Part shown: positions 35,906 to 47,817 of the stretch, one piece after another
Numbering within the stretch: position 1 is the stretch's first letter
How the letters are laid out: each line of letters begins with the position of its first letter
Assembly: GCA_018257865.1 (NCBI GenBank)
Contig: JAEUBA010000126.1
Location: 1 to 60,300, forward strand
Direction: 5' to 3'
Source of the DNA: Stereocaulon alpinum
Lineage: Eukaryota; Ascomycota; Lecanoromycetes; Lecanorales; Stereocaulaceae
Length of the DNA stretch: 60,300 nucleotides
The notes under the pieces: generated by a model
The model's database searches: none
Seen by the model: the letters and a program-made list of their open reading frames with translations, nothing else
What the model was told of the DNA's origin: nothing
Translations under genes and position numbers: made by a program

Positions 35906-36344
35906 GGTAGATATCCCTATCTGTGGGAACCTGGTCCTTGAATCCCTATCTACAAGTTCGTCGTGAAAATGGTCTTCGAACAACAAATGTGACAGTACCA
36001 GGGTAGGCTGAGCCTGAAACTGGTTCTTTTGTACTTCAATGCAGTTTGAGAATGCCTAAATCATGGGTTTTCGAGCAAACAGAATGTCAACATGAGCGCC
36101 AAATGCTACGAAGGATAATGTCTTGAGGCTTGAATGTCTCTATTGTGTATCTATGCCAGGCTTGAGGGATGATTGAAATGTCATACTCAAGGTAAACAAT
36201 TGATCATGTTGAGAATGGTGAAGGTTTCTTGGACAATAAACACATCGTAAAGGATATGACCATCACTTTGTTCACGGCTCCTGCGCTATGCTTTTAGAAA
36301 TTCTACTGACTATGCAAACAGTGCATTCCAAGCACTCCAGGGTA
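35906..36344. other. Intergenic, 3' flank of NUP85
   Basis: No open frame of note. Probably includes the 3' UTR of the reverse-strand nucleoporin gene. Confidence 0.4.
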
Positions 36345-39300
36345 TCAAGCTCCCTCCTCCTCAACCCAATGCCTCGCAATATCCCTCGCCAAACCCAAAC
36401 GCAGAATCCTAAGCACATCCTCCCCCTTCGCCTCCTTCTCCAGCCCTTTCCTCCAGTCCCACCCTCTCCTCTCCTCATTGCCAGGCTTGATGAGTGCCTT
36501 ACTACCAGACGCAGCGCTTGATGCAGAATCCAGCGTTGAACTACCCACTAAAGAGAAGCTACCGGCGGAAGTCATGCTACTCATCGTCTTCTTTAGCAGC
36601 TCTCGCGGTGATGCTGGTGCACCTCGTCCGTCGAATGCTGAGAGCGTGGAGCGGAAGAATTCTTCGCATTGGCTATACACGCCGGAAGTGACAGTTTGGA
36701 GATCCTCGATTGCTCTTAGGAGAATGAAGCACTGTGGAAGAGATAGCAGACTCTTAGGCTCTGAGGGAACAGTCAATCACTGTGATTACTCGGCAGGAGA
36801 GCAAGGAAGACTTACGGTTGACAAACACCATGGCCTCCCCAAGTAGCGCTAAGAGTCCGTCTACTTGCACGATAGAACCTCGGTTTTCGTCATAGAGGCC
36901 ACCATGGATGCTGTCGGCAGCGCTGCTGATTACAGCCAGCAATGCGGTTGCAGCGGCGTTCTTCCGGGCAATAGGCCTTAGCCTTGGTTTCTCGCCTTCT
37001 CCGAGGATAGCTTCCATGTCTCGCAGGTCATAGAACTTGCGCAAGGTTGCGTAGCCTGTCAGATGAGTGTGTAGCATTTCCGCGGCCTCTTGGTCCACTA
37101 AAGCCAGTTGGCCAAGGCTTCGTTCTGGTGTGAATGTCAAGGCATGGAGATTGGGGTCAAGGGATTTCAGTGCAGGAAATGCAATGGATTGGACCAAAGA
37201 TAGAGATATCAGGAGATCAAGGACGTCCTTGACTTTCTTCTTGCAATGAGCCCGAGCGTAGTATGTCAAAGCTGTGCCATAGTTGTCAGTAGTTTCGGCA
37301 ACGTGATCGGCGTATTTCTGTCAACATCAGTATTTATGTTGTGACGAAAGTTGGTAACTCACCTCAGTAATGCTGCGGGCTTCCCCAGCCTTTCCGGAAA
37401 TTTGACATATGCGCAAGATTTTGTCCATGCGCTCATCGGAATATACAGGAAGCCGTTGAAGCATTTCGCCAATCCGCTGCGCGGCTGTACCCTTGTCGTC
37501 CAGGCGATTGAGCACCGACATAGAAAGTTCCCAGCCCTCATAGATCGCCGCTCCTTGTTTTGGCTGAAACCTTTCCCTCCCAGACAGAGCTTCCGCATAT
37601 TCCACGTATATCGAATCTCTCGTCACAAGCTTTGTTGGCTGCCGCTGCTGGAAGGTACTCATCGAGATCAAGTCCTCGTGTAAGTCTGCAATTTCACCAC
37701 TTCCAGGCCCGAACCATCCGCCCGCGCTCGATATCTCTGCAACTGTACAGGTGACCGGGAGAGACCATCCTCTAAGGATGCCAATCACACCCTCGACGTT
37801 GCCTTGAAAGACAGAAGCCAATGCAAGCTCGACTTGATTGATTGACTCTACCTGGAACGATCCTTCGTTGGCGTCATTGGTCACGTGTTTGAAAGCAGAT
37901 GCTAGACGCTGAACGTATGCAGCAGTGGCATTGATGTCCACCAGACGTCTGCCTCGTGCTTCCGACTGCTTAAGGGAACGTCGGCTCATGGCTAGACTTC
38001 CGACAGCCACGTCCTCGCCGCTATCACCATCCCACCAAGCCGTCAAGCCCACAGTAGCCTCTACCCAATCTTGTGAACAAGAGACTATCTCAGTAGTTCC
38101 ACCAAGCATGATGCCGTACACGGTCTTCAGGTTCTGGTAAATAGTCCACGGTACCTTGCTTTCAGCCTTCCGAGCAGATTTGCTAAGTCCCATATTGGTC
38201 CGTCGAAGCCCGAAATCTGAAGCTTCAAACGTGGAGCCTGATTCCTCTGTGTCTCGATCGCGGCCCTCAGCGAAGGTTGTAAGGTCATCCATCGCCTGTT
38301 CAACACGTTTCCTAAACAAGAACCATTCATTCCCAGCAATATTCCAGTTGTCTTCCTGCACCGATGGACAATGTTCCAAGATTTGGACAGCCCTGTTCAC
38401 AACACGCTCGATGTTCTTAATCTGGACACCATGGTATCCCTCTGTTCCATGACCATCATCTCTAGCCGTCCGTGCATGCTGAAAATTCGACCTTTTGAAT
38501 AAACGTCCTAGCTCGGCAAGTTTTCCACGTAGGGTCAAGTACATAACGATATCCCAGTAGGAAACATTGGCGGTTGGGCTAGGGCTACACTGTTGTACTT
38601 CGTCCACAGCGAATTTGTAGTGATTATGGGTATCGTCTAACCAATTGAGAAGAATCTTTGGAAGTGCAGTAGGGTTTGACGGCAATTGAATGTCCTGAGG
38701 AAAGGTTGCGGAGGTGGATAATCGATTCAGACGTGCAACAGCTAGGGCTTGCTTTCCCTTCGCTGCAGGTGGATGGTGGAGCTGTAAGAGCAGGGTGCTG
38801 ACGAAGATGGCTTTGTGCAGGGCAGACGCCCTCTGATTTGGTCCTATGCCGACCAAAGTCTCTGGCGTTGGTGGTGTGTTCGCAAGATCTCGATCGCGAG
38901 AGGCTCGCCAGAAGTTACACAAGCTCTCGGTTGCATTTGGAAGACCGGTGTCCAGGACCATCTCGGGGACGTCACCCATTATCTCAGTTCCATAAAGCTC
39001 TCTGAGAAGAATGCTCTCGGTCCCAATGATTAGATCATCTGACTCTTCAAGCCTGGCAACGCGGGAGCGAGAAGCCATACTCGTCACAATGCTTGGGATT
39101 TCGGATTCTTGCCCAGGCTCTAGGAGCTTCTTCGCGATACGTGTTGATGCTGGCGGTATCGAAGCTCCGCCTCGTGACCTCTTCACACCCCTGAACGAGC
39201 CATCCATAATAGACGAACCAGGTTCAGATATAGTCCCATTCGCTGGGGACTTGGTGAGTGCTGATCGGGTCGTAAAGCCTGAAGACGGGCCCATATCCAT

Positions 39301-39828
39301 AGTGACTTCGTTATCTGTGCCTTCATTTTCCTCATCCTCATCGTAATCTTCCTCTTCGTCGTCATAGTCGTCGTCTTCATCCTCATAGTCTTCGTGGTCA
39401 CTATCGTGTGTAGACTTTGAACGATGTTTAGTGCTCGGCAGACCAAAGGTCTGCTTCGTCGAAGCTCCATTGCTGAAGCCGAAATCAAAATCACCGCTTT
39501 TATCCAGAAACCGAGCAAGCTTGTCTTCATTTATACTCCGAGAGAACGGATTGACACTTCGTCGCGACCCCGTGTTCGCGCTAGCAGAGGGCTTTGCCTT
39601 GAACAAAGTTTTTCCGGAGCCCAGCTGGGAGCTACCAAAGATTGAAGAGGGAGGAGGATCTGCAGGTGTGAATGATCCGACTGAGGATGGTGGAGGACCT
39701 GCGGGCGTCGTCGAGGGGTTGGGGGGGAGGCCGCTTGGTGACTTTGCGAAGACGCTGGTAGGCCGTTGACCAGATCCTGGCGTAGAGGGTACCAGCGGGC
39801 TAGAAGATAGAGGTACCGTCCAGGACAT
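36345..39828 (-). CDS. NUP85: Nucleoporin Nup85 (Y-complex scaffold)
   Basis: Reverse-strand exons 39,828-37,363, 37,317-36,816 and 36,760-36,345, with introns of 45 and 55 nt, give about 1,127 aa. The N-terminal ~140 residues are Pro/Ser-rich and disordered with several FG-like spots (FGSSQLG, FGFSNG, FGLPST). An acidic run (residues about 143-170) follows. The rest is mostly helical, with the family-like WDIVMYLTLRGKLAELGRLF segment and a C-terminal solenoid (KYADHVAETTDNYGTALTYY, then SLLSLPQCFILLRAIEDL). Nup85 is part of the Nup84/107 outer-ring complex of the nuclear pore. Identification rests on overall layout plus the helical core. It shares a short divergent promoter region with the gene at 40,158. 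Confidence 0.82.
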
Positions 39829-40157
39829 GATGGCTAAGTTGCGAGTGATACTTAAGTGACTCTGTTATATTGGGGAAGTCGCTCCAGCATGGTTAGGTCA
39901 TGAGTCGCCAGACAGCGTGAGGAGTACGAAACAAGCTTGAGTTTAACGGCCTGGAGCTACAAAGCTACCATCAAGGTTCCATGTCTTGTCACACTGTATG
40001 GGTGAGCGAGCAAACAAGTGATCAAAATGTTGAAACGCGGCATTCCAGATGTCGGGCAAACTTCGGCGATTTAAGCTTGCCTTTCCGCTTTGTTTACTTT
40101 TGGCTTCTCTACCAAGGCTTAGGTCTACCATCGCTCTCCCAGCTGCTATATTGAACA
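39829..40157. promoter_or_regulatory. Divergent intergenic region between NUP85 and tinC
   Basis: These 329 bases separate two outward-facing start codons (39,828 reverse, 40,158 forward), so both promoters must lie here or overlap the genes. No binding motif is claimed. Head-to-head placement would allow co-expression of a nuclear-pore and a putative NIMA-pathway gene. Confidence 0.5.
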
Positions 40158-41942
40158 ATGGACCCCCAAAGCCGGAAGACGGCATCGGCTTATATCAACA
40201 ACCTTCTCCTATCACGAGGTCTTCTACGAAATGGCACGCCAATCGAATTTGCGACACCCGAGAAGACGGAGGGAGGAGTGGATGCAACCATGTCCCAGAT
40301 TATGAACCTTGTACACGATCTAATCTTAAGAAGGGACGTAAGTACAGACTGCAGAAACCCTTTGCTGGCACTCTGAATCTCTAAAGACTGATCTGTTGCT
40401 GCTCTTAGCGCGAATCCGATACCCTCGCGAGCCTGTCCCAGAATCTACAAACCCTGCGAACTTCAACGACGCAGCAAACACAGACCATCACACGCCTCGA
40501 AAACAGAAGTACAGATCTGGATCGGCAGCTAGCGCTGACTGGCGCTCAAGAACGTGCAGCTCGCGCAACCCTTAGGAGTGCTGAGACAAGAAACAGGGCA
40601 CTCAGAGAAGAAATGGCACGCTTGAAAGGGTCAGTGGCGCAGATAAGAGCTCAATGCGCCACGGATGTTCGGCGGCGGGACGGTGAGATACAGCGGCTGA
40701 AGCGACATCTTGAAGGACGAAGAGGAAGGGATGGAAATGGTGGACAGGTAGGCGTGGTCGTCGTGACGCCAGGCCTGAACAAAGGTCCACAGGGAAACAG
40801 AGCTGATGACGTCGGAGCCGACCTCGAAGATCCCACCTACTCCCTAAAGCAAGAGACCACAGAATTCTTGACTCAATTGAGTCAAGGGCTGAGTGACGAG
40901 AACGATGCTCTGATCAGTCTTGTTCGAGGCACTCTAGAAACGTTGAGAAGTCTCCAGGGTTTACCCACCGATCCAGTACAAACCGGTGACATGGGTGTTA
41001 TTGCAGAAGGAATGGACTGGCGTAACGGGCTGATGGGTGGACCTCCGTCATACGAAGCTTTAGCCAGCAGCACCGACGAAGTCCTTGAACACTTGCGAGG
41101 CTTGCTCACAAATCCATCCTTTGTTCCTTTGGAAGAGGTAGAGATCAGAGAAGAAGAGATCCACAGGCTCAGAGAAGGTTGGGAGAAGATGGCTGCCCGG
41201 TGGAAAGAAGCTGTCGCCTTGATGGACGGATGGAAGAAAAGGATAGTGGATACAGGAGATACTATCAATCTGGATGACTTAAGCAGAGGCATCGATCTTG
41301 GCCAGGGAATACCCACAGCACAAGAGGCCCACGAGAACTCGCTTTTGTTGAAGCAAGCTGAGGAAGCAGACGCAAATACCTCGGACATCCTACAAGACCT
41401 ACAAGACAACCTCAACGAATTGTCCAACGAGGATCTCGAGGCTGACGCCCCTGTTGCTGAAATTGATCTCGACGTGCTTGCCACGGGCAGAGCACTTAGT
41501 GACAGAGACGCGAATGCCAGACCGGCGCCATCACCGAAGAAAGTCGCCTTCCAGCCCATAGCAGAAGAGACCGTCAAGCCCGTCGACGACGAAGACGACC
41601 TTTCTCTGCTAGATTTCTCCAACTTCAAGGCACTTCAAAGGAGCCCGTCGAAGACCAAATCACGTATACCGCTACAAGTAAGCAGTTTTTAATTCTCTCG
41701 TTGATCGGAATCAGCCTAACGCGACTCAACAGACACAGCCAATGCCCTCCTCACCAGCCCGTACCGTTCAACAGAAACTAGAACGCGCAGAAGCAGAAGC
41801 AGAAGAGGCACGGAAACGAGAACAGAAACGGCCACAAAGGAAAAGCATAGTCAAGAGTGGAGTCACGAAGAAGTTAAAGGGAAGTAGGAGAAGGAGTACA
41901 CTTAGTCCAGAGGAATTGGAGGGTCTGATGGGTATTTCGTAG
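40158..41942 (+). CDS. tinC: ADIP-domain coiled-coil protein, TinC-like (NIMA-interacting)
   Basis: Exons 40,158-40,337, 40,409-41,677 and 41,733-41,942 (introns 71 and 55 nt, both phase 0, GTAAGT and GTAAGC donors) encode 552 aa. The N-terminus MDPQSRKTASAYINNLLLSR is followed by FATPEKTEGG and the segment MSQIMNLVHDLILRRD. Long coiled coils come next (ENRSTDLDRQLALTGAQERA, then EEMARLKGSVAQIRAQC). A conserved middle block includes LEDPTYSLKQETTEFLTQLS and WEKMAARWKEAVALMDGWKK. The end is basic (RKSIVKSGVTKKLKGSRRRS). This layout fits the afadin/alpha-actinin-binding (ADIP) family, whose Aspergillus member TinC binds the mitotic kinase NIMA. The role here is inferred from family. Confidence 0.78.
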
Positions 41943-42721
41943 ACGGAACTCATTGGATAGTCCCACAATGTCACGATATTTCGCTTTCACGCTCTTGCTA
42001 TAATGCATAAACAATTTGTTGCTGATGAATTGGGACATCATCGACCTTTCCGACTTGTTAACGTAGCCTCACACCCCAAAGCCTAGATGAACTGCGCCAT
42101 CCATTCCAACTTACCCGTCCACTCTGTTGACCGCTCGCGGGCACCCTTCTGCTCCATGGGATTCAATTGTCCATCTCTTCTCACAATCGTCTTCCATATC
42201 TGGTAAAGCCCTCGAGACGTCCTTGCGTGGTAGTCTGAGGTCATCCATGTGCTAGTCGGCTATTGAGGGGACGTTCGATGCAAGGTTGAAAGCTGCTTCC
42301 GAGACAGACAGTGTGTCCAGAGTGGCATCCGATGGGAGTTCTGCGGCACATGTCCATAATCCCCTTCTTGAATTGTTTTTACTGAGAGCTGGTGGTGATA
42401 GTATGCGTTAAGAGCCTCAAGAACCGCGGAGGATGAACTGCCTTGAAAACAATCCCCGAGGTGTTTCTGGCTTGCCATACAATCGGGTTTCTATGTCGAT
42501 TGATGCGAAGTTTATCCTTAAGCCATGCTTAAAAAACGCCAGAATCAATGAACTGTAACCATAACATGATCCATCTCATCTCGCCAGCGGTCCCAAGGAG
42601 CGGAGAGCACTCAGTACAATCACATTGTCCTCCCTCTTCACCACTCTCATGTGCGGATATTGCCATGAAGGCGTCGACCAACACATAATAATGAAATTCA
42701 GGCGTATCCTACAGCCAGTTT
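41943..42721. other. Intergenic between convergent genes
   Basis: 3' flanks of tinC and of the reverse-strand acyltransferase gene. Only chance frames. Confidence 0.45.
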
Positions 42722-43975
42722 CTAAAATTCTTCTTTCTTCGAAACCTTTCGGTCACCGCGAGTGCGCTGGTAGACTGCCTGCACCACGTCTTCCAACACT
42801 ATACCAAAAGCTTGGGTCATGAAGAATCGCAGAGCTCGTGACTGGCTTGGCATAACACCCAAACCAAAGTTCGAGCCGATGTGGATGCAGCCTGATACGA
42901 AGAAGACTGAGAAGAGAAAGACATAGCGTGCTGTGAATGTTCCACGAGGGATGTGCAGGACATCGTATGTGATAAAGCGGGCGGGGCCTTCTAGATTCAT
43001 CTTTAGGTTTTGGTGCCAGAATTTAGTATGAGTAGGTTAGTGTGTTTGCTGTCCAAAGGAGTGATTGGGCGGCAATGACTCACCCCCAGAAACCCCGCAA
43101 GGTATAAGCATCTGCAACAGAGCCAAAGATGGGACGCCACTCGCTGACTGAACTGGGCTTTAGGCATACAGCAATGGCCGCGAGAATAGTATAGAAGACT
43201 TGGAGGAAGCTACAAAAGTGAATCCAAGTCGTGACTCCAATAATTACCCTCGCCCAGACGTCGTTCAGTGGGAGCTCATTGATCGTGGCGAATAAGGGTA
43301 CTTTAGCTGGCGAAAATAGACTTCTATCCAAAGACACTCGCCAGTCCATTGTATACTCAACACTGCAGTAGCAAGCAACTATGGTCAATAACTTCGATGC
43401 TATAAAGGTCGCTGGCTTAGGGACATATTCAGGATCATTGACGGAGAACGGTGGGATATATTTGACGTCGAAAGGTGTTCCATGGCCTCTTATGAAAACA
43501 GAGACCTCGGAAACAAAGGCATAGCGTGAGCCAGATGTATTCCCTTGGTACTGTGTACTAGCTCCTGGTGTTGGCTTTGGGACATCATCTTTGCCTCCCT
43601 GGTCCGAACGTGTCGCAAAGATGGCCTTCCGATCTTCGTAGACCCATCGACGTAGTATTAATTGGTCATAGAATCCTAACGGAAGACCTAGCATAGCTCC
43701 TATAGCAATACCAGACAGAAGGCTGGTGCTTTGAACATACCCAGGGAAAGTGTAAATACCGAGCCAAGTGCAGCAGATTGAGAGCGCGAAAGCAAGGAGT
43801 TGTGAAGGAGAACGAGGCGACTTGAAGCCAGCTGCGAGACTAAAGATCGACTTCCCTGCAACAAGGACTACCAGTGGATGGGCGAGCCATTTCAAAGATT
43901 CTAGAAAGCGATCCGTGATGCTGTCATTGGGGAAGAGTAGAGAATAGCTAGTTGGCGGAGCAAATTCGATCTCCT
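42722..43975 (-). CDS. Wax-synthase-like membrane-bound O-acyltransferase (5' end unresolved)
   Basis: A multi-spanning protein on the reverse strand. The upstream exon (to 43,084) reads EEIEFAPPTSYSLLF, then KWLAHPLVVLVAGKSIFSLA and several membrane segments, ending SVSEWRPIFGSVADAYTLRG-FWG. The last exon (43,025-42,722) begins KFWHQNLKMNLEGPARF and ends with more membrane segments. Joining them gives the family motif FWG-x-FWHQ at the expected point. The intron 43,083-43,026 (58 nt) starts GTGAGT, has a CACTAAC branch site, but ends in AC instead of AG. No in-frame ATG lies in the 5' stretch. A TACACAG acceptor at about 43,976 suggests a missing first exon. Fungal relatives acetylate terpenoid or trichothecene-type metabolites, but no biosynthetic cluster is visible. 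Confidence 0.65.
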
Positions 43976-44602
43976 CTGTGTAGCTGTGAGTTGTATGCTC
44001 AGAATTGCCACCTCGCCATCATTGCTATGTAAAGAAAGTGCAGGACAATGGAAGAGCGGTCAGGGGAAAGACTTGTTGGTAGTTTCTCCTGTCATCTATT
44101 GTATTCGGGGGTTCCTCTTTTGTCCTGTTCAGAAGATTGAAGATCTTGGCCCCTTCCAGAAAGGTGAACACTAATGGAGAAGGGCGTTCTCTGTGAATGG
44201 TAGCATCTTGTTAAATGCCATCCTTGGTGAGCGGAGCTCAATCTTCCTATCTCGGTCTGCCTCAACGGCACGCCCAAGTAAGTTCTTTGAGATCACCAAT
44301 CAATAGTGGGTGACATGAGTCGTTGAACCTCCGAGGTTTTCCCGGGGCCACCCTCAGGGGGCCCTACCAAAATCTAGGGGGTCACCCCCAGGGAAGTCCC
44401 CAGGGCCCCCGGACAAACCTCGGAGGTTCATTGAACTATGTCACCCAGTGTTAGATCAACGAATGGCATCTGTAATCTTGTAGCGTATGTCATTCAGTAG
44501 CCAATGCATTATCGGTTGTGGGGATGGCAAGGCAACGGCCTCAGCAAATATAGAGCTGGGAGACAACTCGAAAATATTTGTGTCACTCCCACTTCCCGGG
44601 CT
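43976..44602. other. Intergenic with a small inverted-repeat element
   Basis: Upstream region of the acyltransferase gene, where a first exon may be hidden, and the 3' flank of the secreted-protein gene. It contains the MITE-like element at 44,306-44,448. Confidence 0.4.
44306..44448. mobile_element. MITE-like element with about 38-bp terminal inverted repeats
   Basis: The left end GTGGGTGACATGAGTCGTTG runs into AACCTCCGAGGTTTTCCCGG. The right end, read in reverse complement, is CTGGGTGACATAGTTCAATG then AACCTCCGAGGTTTGTCCGG. The GC-rich centre contains further short inverted repeats (GGGGGCCC, GGGGGTCACCCCC). No coding capacity. Target-site duplication is unclear. Confidence 0.7.
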
Positions 44603-45664
44603 CTACCCAACGACCCCAATGCCGAAATGTTGAAAATTTATTGTAATTTTTTGATTCGGTCCTGTGCCATCCATGGAAATCCAACCTCCGTCAAACGGCC
44701 ACTTACCCACGCACTGATCTATAATCCTACGCGCCGCTGAGACAAAGTTAGCTTTGTCGATCACTACATCGATGCCTGCAGACCCTAGACCTAGGCTCAC
44801 TTTCAACATGCACTCCTCGTCTTTCGACATTGTCGAAATGAGAAAGTAGCTCGGCAAATGTCTAGCTTTGCTTTCGTCGCGGGTGAAAATAGGGTCGTCA
44901 GAGGCTGGTATGTGTGCCAAGAAACTGTGCAGGGCCGCTTTGCAATGAGCGGGGATGAGAGACAGGGGGTGTGGGTTGTCGCCGCGGAGACAGCAAGTGG
45001 GTGAGTAGTTTCTGTTAGAGTACGCTCGACGAGCAAGGGCCGATGAGGTGGTTGTGTTGGCGGAATTCTGCACAACAGCGCTAGGGCTCGGCCATTCGAA
45101 AGGTATGGGGTTAGTCGTATCTGTTGGGCCTTCCACAACAGGCCTGGACCCGACATGATCGATGTGTATGATGACAGCTTGTCCTATGCCTTCGCCATTC
45201 ACAACGACCTTCCCGTCATCAAACCCAGCCCTATCCTTGACGCATTTCTTTACTATCTTGTTCCCTTCTTGATAGAACGCTCCCATATTGATTTGGGCGT
45301 CTGTTTGCCCGCATGGATACACCGTTACTGCGCACGACTGATGAGACGTATGTCTGGGGACCAGGTAATGATCTGGTAGATCCTTCTTGCTTTGATCTGT
45401 GGTGAAGATCGGTGGGTCCGTACTGGTAGCACTAGAGACTATACTAATATAGAATTTGAGCAGGGCTTCTTGACACTGCCACGGCATAAGTGCTCCGGGG
45501 GTAGACTGGGGGTCGCGAGGAAAACATGTGACATCATGGCCATGATTAGAGGTAAATTTGTTGCTTGAGATAATGAGAGACGCGCCGACTAATGTGGGGA
45601 AGAGGCGTAGGAACACTAGAGGAAAGGTGGCGACTGAATGGAATCTAGCAAGAACAATATGCAT
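44603..45664 (-). CDS. Secreted protein with two tandem copies of a Cys-patterned domain
   Basis: 353 aa from ATG 45,664, intronless. A hydrophobic N-terminus (residues about 10-32) looks like a signal peptide. Domain 1 (about 45-173) has Cys 47, 64, 111, 118 and 141. Domain 2 (about 222-348) has Cys 224, 225, 241, 285 and 318. The copies share the order C...[QH]CKxAL, DPIF.T.D.SK..LP..Y, a beta-rich middle, a K/R-I-V/I..CV motif and a closing I.I.HIG-type strand. The Ser/Thr/Pro-rich linker (about 175-220) ends in ALARR at 209-213, a KEX2-like dibasic site directly before domain 2. It may be extracellular and possibly effector-like. No known family recognised. Confidence 0.6.
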   Translation of the reverse strand: MHIVLARFHSVATFPLVFLRLFPTLVGASLIISSNKFTSNHGHDVTCFPRDPQSTPGALMPWQCQEALLKFYISIVSSATSTDPPIFTTDQSKKDLPDHYLVPRHTSHQSCAVTVYPCGQTDAQINMGAFYQEGNKIVKKCVKDRAGFDDGKVVVNGEGIGQAVIIHIDHVGSRPVVEGPTDTTNPIPFEWPSPSAVVQNSANTTTSSALARRAYSNRNYSPTCCLRGDNPHPLSLIPAHCKAALHSFLAHIPASDDPIFTRDESKARHLPSYFLISTMSKDEECMLKVSLGLGSAGIDVVIDKANFVSAARRIIDQCVGKWPFDGGWISMDGTGPNQKITINFQHFGIGVVG

Positions 45665-47817
45665 AAGGTGTGGTCAACAAAGTTGTAACGCTTCCTACCT
45701 AAGTAGCTTGCTGAGTCTCGCTAATTTTTGCGGCGATAAAGAAGGCAAGTAGCTTTGTAATTGTGTATGCGCGTACAAGACAATGTCTGTCTGAAACATC
45801 ACGCTTGTAACCATAACCGGTTGCGAATAGGCGCACGTTCTCAGTGATGACATACAATTTCGCAGATATAGTAACGAACGCATAGAATTGGCTACTGAAA
45901 GAGTCTGTCTCTTATCTTCGGACGACTGGGCATCGATTGACCCTCGAATTTGTGCACAACGCCTTGTAGACAGAAGTCTAAAAGATTGACAACTCTAAGA
46001 AGACCCAGGAAGAAAGAAATGGACAAATTGGAATTGTCGAGGTATGATACGTTGGTGTTTCGGATGTTCGAACACCAGAGATGGGCCTGAATTGTCTCGG
46101 CACGACGGACTGCAATTAGTGTCTGAAGGCTCGGTAGACTCGAGAGCTTGAGGTTATGATGAGAGAGAAGGCCTTTCGGTCCATGGAAAGTCACCCTGCG
46201 GAGACGCCGATCTGTATGTTTTGCGTCTGCCGCCCGGGTATGCAGTGTGAGATGCATTTTCTGCAGGTCTCATTCTCAGGCGCTGCAAAGCGCCCTCCAA
46301 TCAATGCGCGGTGAAAGCCAGCAAGCCTTAGCATATCATCTCTAGCACATGTGCGCAATCATGCCCGTCACGCGTTCATTGGCCAACAGCATTCACTCTA
46401 TCGCTCCTTCCGCTCTGCCGCTTCTGGTAGCAAGGGGGCTGTGCAGCATCATTGGCCGAGGGAATTCTGTACTGTAGAACAATCTGCCTAGCCAAAGTCA
46501 CAGCCCTAAGGCTGCCAAAGTAGTTCGCAACGACAAGCATATCGATCCTTGTCCTCTGGGGCTATCCTTTGTTCTATTTTCCCGTGAACCCAGAGAGCCG
46601 TGACGGGCACTCCGAAAATAGAGAATTGCATCCCGTGGCACACTCGCTGTAACTGACGCATGCCATATGTCTATACCTGTGTGATCCTTATCCTAGCCTA
46701 CCCCTCCTTTTGGGACTGCTGTTATGTCTTTAGTAATTTTGTGGTGACCGATGACACACTGGAACCTCTACCGTTAAGTTTGGGCGCTTCGGTGCTGGCG
46801 AAGGCTGTAGTAAGGGAGCCAGAGCTACGGCTATAGGTCCACCAGCTGAGGGCTGTATTACACGAGCCATGTTCACTCTCGACCTTGCTAATTGGGCCTG
46901 TATGGAGTGTACACATCTTTGTCTATCGTTTTATTTTGAGTCCGTCGATGAGCGCATTACAGGGGGGTTAGAGGTCTAGCTAAAACGGGACTAGTTCTCA
47001 CTTTGCAGGCTGGCTGAGCATTACTACTTAAGGTACAATCTAACAGGCACCACTCGCCGAATTGCTATTATTACGCAGCCTCGCACGCCAAGCTACCCAT
47101 GCTCAGACGAACTCGACCACTCAGGCTGTACCCAGGCGTAGATACGGCCAGTGCTCCGCATCTTCCCCGTCTATCCGTCCATAGCACGGTTCGGGATGGT
47201 CGAGGGTCATGCTTAGCCGTTGTCGCCCACGGATCATTCTTCAGCCAATTGCGCAATACTGCAGCGCCAAACAGGCGATTCACTGCTTCCTCATCCTGCG
47301 GTAGCCAATGCCAGGGTGCTTATGATCGGAGCTGAATGGCTAGAGTCATTCTAAGAAAGACTTAGTCACAATTCTATTAGAGCCTCTTAGCTTTACGTCT
47401 CTGACCTCATATGTTACTCTTAAAACTCACAATGAGCCATTGAATCTTCGAGCGTTGCCTGGCCCTCTGTCGGACGTCGCGATGGATCTTGTAAAGGATG
47501 CCTAGCTGCCTTCGGTGCCTGGTGTGCCCCATTTGTTTGGTGCATATCTCGCATCCGTATCGAAAGCCTGGGGCTTTATATACAGAGCTGTCTCCTATCT
47601 TCACGTGCCTCCTTCTGTGTCATTCTTTGTGTCATCGCAGCCTTCCACCCTCACTCTTACTCAATTTAATAATATCAGTGCTCCTTTCATTTCTTGCCGC
47701 TTCACATCTACAACAACTTTCATATCTTTATCCTAGTCGAGAAAGATAACATTCGACGTCACCGCAAACCACATACTCTTCATACTTGCCTCATAAAAAG
47801 CCGTCGCCGCCTACATC
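45665..47817. other. Long region without a supported gene
   Basis: A reverse frame at 45,892-46,257 (121 codons, with HNLKLSSLPSLQTLIAV resembling a leucine-rich stretch) could be an F-box/LRR remnant but is weak. Frames near 47,071-47,335 overlap on both strands and look like chance. 47,500-47,800 is C/T-rich leader-like DNA before the next gene. No tRNA or 5S rRNA seen. Confidence 0.4.

Noticed and set aside
40882..41628. 248-codon reverse frame
   Set aside because: Antisense shadow of the TinC-like gene; Ser/Arg-rich composition and no motif.
45892..46257. Reverse frame with a leucine-rich stretch as an F-box/LRR gene
   Set aside because: Only one weak leucine-rich segment and no F-box; not enough to call a gene.
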